Shown here in pieces: positions 7,928 to 15,078 of a stretch of DNA of 29,249 bases. The notes under the pieces are model-generated. The model searched no databases. It had not been told where the DNA came from and saw only the letters and a list, made by a program, of their open reading frames with translations. Positions within the stretch are counted from its first letter, which is position 1; every line of letters starts with the position of its first letter. The stretch comes from CAZIUL01 sp964542475 (lineage in GTDB: Bacteria; Planctomycetota; B15-G4; CAYZWU01), in NCBI GenBank assembly GCA_964542475.1, contig CAZIUL010000053.1, forward strand, positions 1 to 29,249. The letters are read 5' to 3'. The position numbers and the translations under genes were made by a program.

Positions 7928-9352
7928 TCAGCGGTCTTCTTCCAGCTTGAACTTGTTCTTGTTATCCGTCCACCAGCCTTTCCATTCGTCCCTGTCCCCT
8001 CCATTGTTCCGGCCGGTGAGCTTCATGAGCGCGCTCGAAAAATCGCGGGCCAGATTTTGCCACGTCCAGCGCTTCCCAAGGTACATCATGTCTATCAGCG
8101 CATCAACAGACTTCTTCGAGCGGATGTTCCCGAGCGCTTCTATCTTTGCCTGGGCGGCTCTTCGCGCCCCTTCCTCGTCCTTCTGGTTCCAGAAATCCCT
8201 GGAAAGCGACGGGATCGCTTTAGGGTCCCCGATCAGGCCGAGGGCCTTGATGATCTCCAGGTAAACATCGAGGTCATCCTCGTGCCGCTTCAGATCCCGG
8301 GTCATGCTCGTGACCACGTTCCTGCATCTCATCGAGCCGAGGAGGTTCGCCGCCTCCTTGCAGATCCCGGAATCCCGGTCCTTCAGGCACCTCTTTGCGA
8401 TTGCAGCGGCAGCGAGCTCGTGCCCTGTCTCCCCGAGCTTTTTCATGCCTGCCAGCTTCTCCGTGAGGGACATCTTGGTGTATTCCTTCTCGAACTCCTT
8501 GACAAGCGCCTTGACCGCACCGATGTCCGCCTCCTGGATCAAGGCCGGCCCGTCGTTTATCCGCGTGTACTCGACCTGGAACACCATGCTCTCCTTTCCG
8601 AGCTCCACTGTGATGCGCGTGGGAAGGGACCACGAGTTCAGCGTGCGAAACCCGCTGTAGCTGACAGTGCTTCGAAATCGCGACCCGCCCCCCTTTCCCT
8701 TGCCCGAGGCTACTCTCCTTGATTCGAGACGCAGAAGCTCATCCACAAGCGTGTACGACGGCTCCACTGACACGCTGTTTTTTCGTCCCCCCAGCCGGGC
8801 TTCGACCACTATCTTTGTTTCAGGATCAAAGATTATCCGCCCTGCCGGCTTTTCGTTCAATGATACCGCGAGCGCTGTCCCAATATCCGTGCTCTCGAGC
8901 GACAGTGTTTTGCCATCGAGGTCCACAAAAACGCCGCCTGCTGCTATATCGCGCCAGATGCCGAGAAGATATTCCTGCAGCCCCTTTCCGAGCACGCCTG
9001 CCCCTCCCTTGACATTGATCTTCTCCGTGTCGGGCGCTTTCCAGTTGTAGATGATGGTTCCCTGGTTCATGAACTTTCTGAGCTCTTCACGCCTCGAGTC
9101 CACGATCTTGATCTCGGCACCGAACGATTCGAGCCCGTCGCGGATCGGGAGGTGGTACCTCTTGTATGCGTCGGCAAGAAACTCCTCAGCCTCGGCCTGC
9201 TTCTCGTTCGAGGGCGGTGCTTTTGCCTCCCTTTCCCTTGCGGGAGGGGTTTCGCCTTCGTCCTGCGCCCACACCGCTCCAAAGGCGAAAAGAGCGAACG
9301 CGGCTACAATTGCCATGTGCAGGAACGCTCTCTGGAACGTGTAAACCTTCAT
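7928..9352 (-). CDS. Secreted HEAT-repeat protein of unknown function
   Basis: 474 aa from the ATG at 9352. That start is chosen because GGAGG lies 8 nt upstream; an in-frame ATG five codons earlier overlaps that ribosome-binding site. A signal peptide (AFLHMAIVAAFALFAFGAVWA) is followed by a charged low-complexity linker. The middle third is beta-rich and unrecognised, perhaps lipoprotein-carrier-like. The last third has HEAT-type alpha repeats (AAAAIAKRCLKDRDSGICKEA; EIIKALGLIGDPKAIPSLSRD; KIEALGNIRSKKSVDALIDMM). The end LTGRNNGGDRDEWKGWWTDN resembles the tail of many planctomycete HEAT-repeat proteins. A scaffold role in the envelope is likely, but no activity can be assigned. Confidence 0.8.
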   Translation of the reverse strand: MKVYTFQRAFLHMAIVAAFALFAFGAVWAQDEGETPPAREREAKAPPSNEKQAEAEEFLADAYKRYHLPIRDGLESFGAEIKIVDSRREELRKFMNQGTIIYNWKAPDTEKINVKGGAGVLGKGLQEYLLGIWRDIAAGGVFVDLDGKTLSLESTDIGTALAVSLNEKPAGRIIFDPETKIVVEARLGGRKNSVSVEPSYTLVDELLRLESRRVASGKGKGGGSRFRSTVSYSGFRTLNSWSLPTRITVELGKESMVFQVEYTRINDGPALIQEADIGAVKALVKEFEKEYTKMSLTEKLAGMKKLGETGHELAAAAIAKRCLKDRDSGICKEAANLLGSMRCRNVVTSMTRDLKRHEDDLDVYLEIIKALGLIGDPKAIPSLSRDFWNQKDEEGARRAAQAKIEALGNIRSKKSVDALIDMMYLGKRWTWQNLARDFSSALMKLTGRNNGGDRDEWKGWWTDNKNKFKLEEDR

Positions 9353-9438
9353 TGATCCGCCCTCCATTTCAAGCCTATGAGAAATGTGCTCAGATATATT
9401 AATGAAACAGGCACGACCGGCTATTGTTTCTCAAGGAA

Positions 9439-9467
9439 AATATATCCGACTGGAACTGATAGCTCAA
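9439..9467 (-). promoter_or_regulatory. Predicted promoter of the HEAT-repeat protein gene
   Basis: On the minus strand TTGAGC (9462-9467), a 17-bp spacer and TATATT (9439-9444) lie about 85 nt before the ATG at 9352. The -10 matches 5 of 6 consensus positions and the -35 matches 4 of 6. Pattern-based prediction only. Confidence 0.45.
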
Positions 9468-9489
9468 CTTTCGATCGGTATTGATCTTA

Positions 9490-9509
9490 TTATCTCATGC
9501 CTGAGATAA
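9490..9509. other. Perfect inverted repeat after the giant surface-protein gene
   Basis: TTATCTCA-TGCC-TGAGATAA: two perfect 8-bp arms with a 4-nt loop, 28 nt beyond the stop of the 1095-aa gene and about 140 nt before the HEAT-protein start. No T-run follows on the minus strand, so it is at best a weak intrinsic terminator. It could be an operator for the promoter at 9439-9467. Confidence 0.5.
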
Positions 9510-9537
9510 ACGATTTATCACTGCTTGCATGCGTTTT

Positions 9538-12500
9538 TTACATGCTTGCGTTTATGGTTGCGGCTTCTCCCCGGGAGAGGCTCTTTTTTCCTGACCAGTA
9601 TAATGCGCCGTGCTTCAGTTCAATGGTGTACGTGGCCTCGGGTAAGGGCCCTGTTTCGAAAATCCCGTTTATCGATGTTACAAAGCCTTCGGGTTCCGCT
9701 TGGATGAACCCGTTGTTTACCATGTATTTCCACGACACTCCGAAAAAGCCTGGTCCATTGAGACCGATTTTTGCACCCGCTATGGGCGCGCCTTCCTGGT
9801 TTTTTGCTTCCACCCTGAGATGCGCGCCCTGAGAAAGGGTTAAATCTTTTTCTATTGTCTCCCCTGACACAAGGCCGGCTGTGATGCAGGAAGGCGCGTG
9901 ATCTTTCCCCCCGGCTAGGATCGTAACCTTTCCAGCCTCCATGTTTTTGAACACGAATAGCCCTCTCCCGTCAGAGATTACCTCCCCGTTGAATCCGTCC
10001 CTATCAAGTATCTTTGCAACAGGGTTTGATACATTCCCACCCCCGTCTGAATGAATCTTGATCTTCAGTATACTTTCAGCTTTTAAGGTATAGTCCCTTT
10101 CCAGCTCTCCAGTTTCGTTTATCATCACCTGGTCTTTAACCGAAGCGTACCCTGGCGCAACAACCGACACATCATACATCCCCGGAACCAGGCTGAAAAA
10201 CTTGAAGTTCCCTTCCCCTCCCGATAATGCCGAGCAGGTACCTGCTCCCTCCACTTTTTCCAAGAGCACCTTGCACCCATATATTGCCTTCCCATCGTAG
10301 TTTCTCACATGTCCCCTGAATCCAATGCCTGACATTACCAACTCAACAAACACCTCTTCATCTTTGCCAACGTGAATGTTCTTCGTTACAACTCCGCCTG
10401 ATCCCTCTAACGGACACTCTGCTGATATAGTGTAATCACCCTCTTTGACCGGCATTATTTTGAAGATGCCGTCATCCATAGTAATATGCTCCATTATCAA
10501 TTCGTTTTTATTATCACGAAGCGTAATTGGTATATGATTAAGGCCTTTATCGTTAATAACACATTTACCTGTAATTATTGAACAGCCACTGAATTCAAAA
10601 TCGACTTTTATATTTTCTCCTTTTTTTACATATATCTCTTTTACATTATTAGCAAAACTGCCATATAGAGTATTTGAGATATAGTCTGATGCACTTAATT
10701 TATATTTCCCTCCTGATAATCCGCCAACGATGTAATATCCGTTTGATGATGTACAGACCTTTTTTAACAACAGTCCATCCTCATCTAACAGTTTTATAAT
10801 ACCCGAAGCCATTGGTGTTTTCTTGTCTTTATATAAATATCCGCTGATTGATCCGGCTTTGTATATTTCAATAATATTTTTTGAAGGGTTGTTTGTTTGT
10901 ATCAGCAACTCTGATTTTACGGTTTTATTTGCAAAACCGTAACATTCTATCGATACTGCATATTCAGTATCCGGAATTTTATCAAAGCAAAACATACCGT
11001 TTAAGTCGGTTGTTGTTGAATATTTAGAACCCATAGGTATTATTGCCTTGTTTGACAACATGCCATTCAGCAAAAGCTTAACATTTGCGTCTAGAATAAG
11101 CTCCTTGCTTACAGCATCTCTTACAATCCCTGCCACTTGTCCACCCATTTTTTCCAGATAAACATCAATACTACATTCCTCATCATCCACCCCAGAAACA
11201 TCAATGACTTTTTGATATGGAAGGTATCCATCTGCCAAAATAACTAGTTTCAGTGCTGCATTATAAACAAAGTTCCCTGTCATTTTCCCTTCACTGTATT
11301 TGTTATACTCAATATTATTATATGAGTAACTCTCAGCTAGAACTGTTGAAGAATTTGACATATTGCCATTAAAGGCCTCAATCCGTTTTCCTGTTTCTTT
11401 ATCAAACACATTCACTGTTATTTTATTGTATGATACCAATGTTATTATTTGATCTGAATCGTCTTCTACTTTGAACGTCTTGGAAACATAATTATAATCC
11501 TGATTTACCCTGAATTCATTTGCACTAAGATATATTGTATTTCCCTTAACCAATGATTGGGAGCTAAATATTCCATTTCTATCAGTTTTACCTCTTTGTA
11601 ATATTACTCCTGTATCAAGATCCTGTATGAATACATAAATACCATTTATCGTATGTCCCTGACTGTTCAATACTATTATCTTTTTCGTCACTGCTTCCGG
11701 TAAAATAAAGTCTTGAACGTTGTCTTTTCCCGCTACAGCTTCAACAAACGTGCTTGCATTGCCTTTAGTATCGTGAGTTATCTGAATATACAGCTCACCT
11801 TCTCTTGTACTGTTAAAGATGTATTTTCCTTTTTCATCTGAGACTGCACATTGATTTCCAAAAGTTTTCTTTCCATCATCAAAGCTAATATCCCATAAAA
11901 CAGCATCAGATACAGGACTTCCCATTTCATCTTTTATTGTACCCCTCAAAGTGCATTTTTTCTTCAATACAATCAATATATCTGTATTGCTATATCTTGG
12001 TATTCCTCTCAAAACACCACAGTATCCATCTACCGAACCTTCCTCTATTGTGAAATACAAAGCCTTTTTATTTTGATCAGGTATATTGAATATCCCGTGA
12101 GAATCTGTCTTTTGCAGTTCGTGGAAAAAAACCAGATCTATTGCATCTGCTGGTGGCATAGAATACAGGTTGTCTGCAGGTAAGTAGGGCAAAGATACTT
12201 CCACAGGCACATCCGGAATGGGATCTCCTTTAATGTCAATTACCTTACCCTTAATACGCCTTCCTATTTTCAGTTTAAGCGTAAGCTCTTCAGGAAAACC
12301 GCTTCGCAGATCAAGGTTGCAATGGGCAGAGGCATACCCTCCAAGCTCCACGTGAACCAGGTATTGATCAAAAGGCAGATCCTCATAATAAAACATACCA
12401 TCAGAATCAGTGAATGTTTCCTTTATCTCGAACGGGTAATTGAAGTTATCGTCGCTTTCCAGGTAGTCTTTACGAATCTCATCACTGATCTTTATAAGGT

Positions 12501-12825
12501 ACACCTTTGAGCCTTCAGCACCTTTTCCATCAGGAAGAATAACCCTCCAGCATGGCTTATCTAGGGTGGTCTTAGGAACACGCTCTTTTTCTGAACTACC
12601 AGTTTCCCGACTGATCGAAAAAGGCTCATCATCGACTTCTTCTACATCTTCAATGATGTTGTCGCCGTCCAAAGAGCCTGATCTGTTTGACAAAGCAAGG
12701 TTATCTTCGATATTGATATTTGCATCTATGCAATATTGGTCTTCATAATCGCTATTAATGAAAACAATCATGAACACAAGGATCAACAACCCTGTCAAGC
12801 ATAGTGTCAAATACCATTTGATCAT
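9538..12825 (-). CDS. Giant signal-anchored protein of about eleven carboxypeptidase-regulatory-like beta-sandwich domains
   Basis: 1095 aa. One hydrophobic segment at residues 5-24 (LTLCLTGLLILVFMIVFI) has no good cleavage site, so it is probably an N-terminal anchor with the rest outside the cytoplasmic membrane. After an acidic linker (about 30-70), some eleven modules of about 80-100 residues follow. Each has an entry strand like ISGYLYKDK, a mid-domain TDxxGxF/Y turn (TDSDGMFYY, TDLNGMFCF, SSNGYYIVGG) and a strand pair like YTIEL, as in the CarboxypepD_reg family. No enzymatic domain is seen. It is last in the sigma-factor operon, 20 nt after the 76-aa gene. Coding composition changes inside the gene: the N-terminal two-thirds is AT-rich (16 of 60 G+C in 10861-10920), the C-terminal part (after about 10500) much less so. 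Confidence 0.85.
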   Translation of the reverse strand: MIKWYLTLCLTGLLILVFMIVFINSDYEDQYCIDANINIEDNLALSNRSGSLDGDNIIEDVEEVDDEPFSISRETGSSEKERVPKTTLDKPCWRVILPDGKGAEGSKVYLIKISDEIRKDYLESDDNFNYPFEIKETFTDSDGMFYYEDLPFDQYLVHVELGGYASAHCNLDLRSGFPEELTLKLKIGRRIKGKVIDIKGDPIPDVPVEVSLPYLPADNLYSMPPADAIDLVFFHELQKTDSHGIFNIPDQNKKALYFTIEEGSVDGYCGVLRGIPRYSNTDILIVLKKKCTLRGTIKDEMGSPVSDAVLWDISFDDGKKTFGNQCAVSDEKGKYIFNSTREGELYIQITHDTKGNASTFVEAVAGKDNVQDFILPEAVTKKIIVLNSQGHTINGIYVFIQDLDTGVILQRGKTDRNGIFSSQSLVKGNTIYLSANEFRVNQDYNYVSKTFKVEDDSDQIITLVSYNKITVNVFDKETGKRIEAFNGNMSNSSTVLAESYSYNNIEYNKYSEGKMTGNFVYNAALKLVILADGYLPYQKVIDVSGVDDEECSIDVYLEKMGGQVAGIVRDAVSKELILDANVKLLLNGMLSNKAIIPMGSKYSTTTDLNGMFCFDKIPDTEYAVSIECYGFANKTVKSELLIQTNNPSKNIIEIYKAGSISGYLYKDKKTPMASGIIKLLDEDGLLLKKVCTSSNGYYIVGGLSGGKYKLSASDYISNTLYGSFANNVKEIYVKKGENIKVDFEFSGCSIITGKCVINDKGLNHIPITLRDNKNELIMEHITMDDGIFKIMPVKEGDYTISAECPLEGSGGVVTKNIHVGKDEEVFVELVMSGIGFRGHVRNYDGKAIYGCKVLLEKVEGAGTCSALSGGEGNFKFFSLVPGMYDVSVVAPGYASVKDQVMINETGELERDYTLKAESILKIKIHSDGGGNVSNPVAKILDRDGFNGEVISDGRGLFVFKNMEAGKVTILAGGKDHAPSCITAGLVSGETIEKDLTLSQGAHLRVEAKNQEGAPIAGAKIGLNGPGFFGVSWKYMVNNGFIQAEPEGFVTSINGIFETGPLPEATYTIELKHGALYWSGKKSLSRGEAATINASM

Positions 12826-12845
12826 ATTCTAAGCAACTTAAAAAC

Positions 12846-13076
12846 TCATGGGAGGTTAGAGTTATTACCCCTTGGAGAAGGTTCTGTTTGGCTTTCCATT
12901 GGCGGGTCTTGTGAGCCTGGATCTACTTTTAATTTTGTGCCAAATGAGAATGTTGAAAAAATCAACAGGATTGCAAGGACTGACACAAGTAAAGTCTTGA
13001 GCCTAAGAAAAGACAAAGGAGTTTTGCCTGAATTCCACGGATAAAGACAGCGCGTTCCTTTTTTATTGATCTTCAT
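12846..13076 (-). CDS. Small single-pass membrane protein in the sigma operon
   Basis: 76 aa, not assigned to a family. A basic N-terminus (MKINKKGTR) and a hydrophobic segment at about 26-46 (LKTLLVSVLAILLIFSTFSFG) suggest one transmembrane helix with the amino end in the cytoplasm. A short Pro/Ser-rich tail (SQDPPMESQTEPSPRG) would lie outside. Its ATG overlaps the anti-sigma stop codon by 4 nt (ATGA), so it is translationally coupled, which argues that the reading frame is real. In place and topology it could supply the membrane helix that the anti-sigma protein lacks; that is inference. Confidence 0.65.
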   Translation of the reverse strand: MKINKKGTRCLYPWNSGKTPLSFLRLKTLLVSVLAILLIFSTFSFGTKLKVDPGSQDPPMESQTEPSPRGNNSNLP

Positions 13077-14092
13077 TTGATTATTCCTCTGTTGCTTTCA
13101 AAGAGGTTTTTGAGCCTTTCGTTTGTAACTATTTTATCCTTGTGCTCCAGGCAATGACCATCCAAAAAACTGGAACAATATCGCTTGCTTTTACGGCGTA
13201 ATTGCTGGGAAGAATAACTACAGGATAACTGAACGCCGCTTTCAAGGTTCGTCGCACTCTCTTCTAGCTTCCCTTTTTCCAAAAACACCATTCCAAGGTT
13301 CAAATATACACTTGGCAGTTTGAAGTTATCAAGCGCTTCTTTGTAAAGACTTGTTGATTCAGCAAGAAAACCCTTCAATTGCGTGATACCAGCAATGTTG
13401 TTGATGAAAACACTTTTCCAGACTGGGTCAGGATCGCATTTCAATGCATCAGCATTGATTTTCATAGATGCATCGAAGTCCGATCTTTTTCTAAAAATCT
13501 GGTGCAGATCAAGGTACGGGTACATGTGATATTTATGAAGATGAATGCAGTTTTTCAGGATATCAGCAACGAAGTTCCTGTTGTCCCCGGAAAGGTCGAC
13601 CTTATTCAAGACATATTGAGACTCTGTTATTGTGACACGGTCATCAGCAGGCAGATCGCCTGATGATCTCAAAAAGGTGAGTATGTTATGGGTGTTCTGA
13701 AGTGAATCATCAAAATCATGAACTTCTGACAAACCCAGGAAAAACCGGATGAACATACCCTGCCGGTACATGATGTTACGGCTTACCTCCAGCATCCATT
13801 TGGAGAGGTTGCGTTTCATCGCCTGGGCCATCTCGACCCGGAGGGCGGAAGGGAGGTCAGCGGAAAGGGAGGGGGTGATCTCCGCCGAGGCGACCTCGTA
13901 GTCCCTGAAGCCCTTCTCGACCGCCTCCATGTATGCGCGGTACCTGCGGCAGCGGCGGCACTTCTCCATGTGGTCGATGAGCTCGCCAAGGGACTTGTCG
14001 TCAAGCTCATCGTGGAGGCTCTTGTCTATGGACTCGACACGGTCTGGGCAGGGGTTGAACTTCTGAAGAAAAAGAGGTTCATGCGTGCTCAT
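13073..14092 (-). CDS. Zinc-finger (ZAS/zf-HC2) anti-sigma factor fused to a TPR domain, apparently soluble
   Basis: 339 aa. Residues 15-52 match the zinc-binding anti-sigma fold: CP at 15-16, then H41-x3-C45-x2-C48 in DHMEKCRRC. Such domains sequester ECF sigma factors. Instead of the usual membrane helix followed by an extracellular sensor, a helical region follows, with tetratricopeptide-like repeats near 230-300 (NNIAGITQLKGFLAESTSLY; VYLNLGMVFLEKGKLEESAT). No clear transmembrane segment is visible. Its ATG overlaps the sigma stop codon (ATGA), the usual pairing. G+C changes abruptly within the gene: the first 290 bases read (about 13801-14092) are G+C-rich (39 of 60 in 13801-13860) while the TPR part is AT-rich. 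This suggests a conserved head joined to a replaced tail. Confidence 0.82.
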   Translation of the reverse strand: MSTHEPLFLQKFNPCPDRVESIDKSLHDELDDKSLGELIDHMEKCRRCRRYRAYMEAVEKGFRDYEVASAEITPSLSADLPSALRVEMAQAMKRNLSKWMLEVSRNIMYRQGMFIRFFLGLSEVHDFDDSLQNTHNILTFLRSSGDLPADDRVTITESQYVLNKVDLSGDNRNFVADILKNCIHLHKYHMYPYLDLHQIFRKRSDFDASMKINADALKCDPDPVWKSVFINNIAGITQLKGFLAESTSLYKEALDNFKLPSVYLNLGMVFLEKGKLEESATNLESGVQLSCSYSSQQLRRKSKRYCSSFLDGHCLEHKDKIVTNERLKNLFESNRGIIK

Positions 14093-14901
14093 TTGCGCAC
14101 CTCCTTGCCTTCATCTTCATCTTTCCAAAAACGGCAAGCCTCCCTCTGGTATACCTCATCCAGCACCTTCATGCGGCAGGTTCGCAAAAGCGCTGCCGTT
14201 CGCCTCGAATCAAGCCCCAACCTGTCCGCCACCGCCCCGATCGACAAACCTTCGCCATAGTACAACGAAACAGCCTCTTTCTCAATGGAAGAAAAGCCGG
14301 GGGACAGGGAGTGCAGGATCTCGAAGACGAGCTCCCGCACGCGCTCCCCTTCATCCTGATCAGTTTTTCGCATCCAAGCCTCGGATTTCGAAGGACATAC
14401 GGGACCGATCCTGTCCGACGTTTCAGCGGTGCATCGCCGCCCTGCGCGGCTCGCCTCCTCTTTTACGATGTTGTCGATCAGGGCCGAGCACCACCCGAAA
14501 AGGTTCTCCCTGGGGATATCCGCGCCAGGGCTCAAAGCAAGCTCGGACAGCACGCTGTACACCCTGTTGGTCACGCGCTCGGCCACAGCATCGATCCCTG
14601 CGGATTCGAGGCTCCTCTTGGCAAGCCATGTGAAAAAAGACAGGGTCAGCCCGTACACCCCTTCGATAAAACGGGGGTCCGCGCTTGCCTCGAATGCGCA
14701 CAGAAGCTCACAGCAATGTATTTCCACAGAAGACCGCATCCTTGCGCCTTCTTTGAAGTTACGACCTATTTCAAGTGGTGCGTTATCTAAATTACCGATG
14801 TCTAATGGCTGTTGACACCCGGATATTACAGATTTTCCCTGATTTTCTGCGATAATCCGCCGTGCTTCTTCCAGGAGATGTTTTTCAGGTTCCTTCTTCA
14901 T
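14089..14901 (-). CDS. ECF-type RNA polymerase sigma factor (divergent)
   Basis: 270 aa. Region 2 is recognisable at about 77-155 (FIEGVYGLTLSFFTWLAKRS ... IPRENLFGWCSALIDNIVKE), aligning with the FxxLYxxxxxxVYRxARR ... FRAWLxxIxRNLxxD pattern of ECF sigma factors. Region 4 lies at about 195-260 (EILHSLSPGFSSIEKEAVSL ... LSIGAVADRLGLDSRRTAAL), a helix-turn-helix. The usual acidic region 2.2 (DAEDLTQE) is altered to AVAERVTNRV, so it is a divergent member. The first 70 residues are a variable extension. GGAA 7 nt before 14901 is weak, and the ATG at 14739 is an alternative start. It is first of four genes with overlapping ends, followed directly by its presumed anti-sigma factor. Confidence 0.78.
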   Translation of the reverse strand: MKKEPEKHLLEEARRIIAENQGKSVISGCQQPLDIGNLDNAPLEIGRNFKEGARMRSSVEIHCCELLCAFEASADPRFIEGVYGLTLSFFTWLAKRSLESAGIDAVAERVTNRVYSVLSELALSPGADIPRENLFGWCSALIDNIVKEEASRAGRRCTAETSDRIGPVCPSKSEAWMRKTDQDEGERVRELVFEILHSLSPGFSSIEKEAVSLYYGEGLSIGAVADRLGLDSRRTAALLRTCRMKVLDEVYQREACRFWKDEDEGKEVRK

Positions 14902-14986
14902 GCTTGTTCCGCTGTGATATGCGAAAATCCAACGCCTCCACCAAGCTTTTGAGGCCGAGCGTGCAAAGGCTTATTTCTCAAGCATG

Positions 14987-15037
14987 TATATTAACTAATG
15001 CGCCGGTGTTTTCCTGTCAAGCGGCTTTTCCGCTTGA
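14987..15037 (-). promoter_or_regulatory. Putative promoter/operator region of the sigma operon
   Basis: On the minus strand an exact TTGACA (15015-15020) is followed by GG, CCGGCG and GTTAATATA (14987-14995). At 17 bp spacing the -10 would be the poor TAGTTA (14992-14997). A perfect inverted repeat, TCAAGCGG-CTTTT-CCGCTTGA (15017-15037), overlaps the -35, as an operator would. The hairpin is also 42 nt after the stop of the upstream deiminase gene and could help end that transcript, but no T-run follows. Confidence 0.45.
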
Positions 15038-15078
15038 TCGCGTGTAAAGGTTCCTGCCCTTTCCACACCACCTCTTCC

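Noticed and set aside
9490..9509. Intrinsic terminator of the sigma operon
   Set aside because: The stem is perfect but AT-rich and no T-run follows on the minus strand; kept only as an unexplained inverted repeat.
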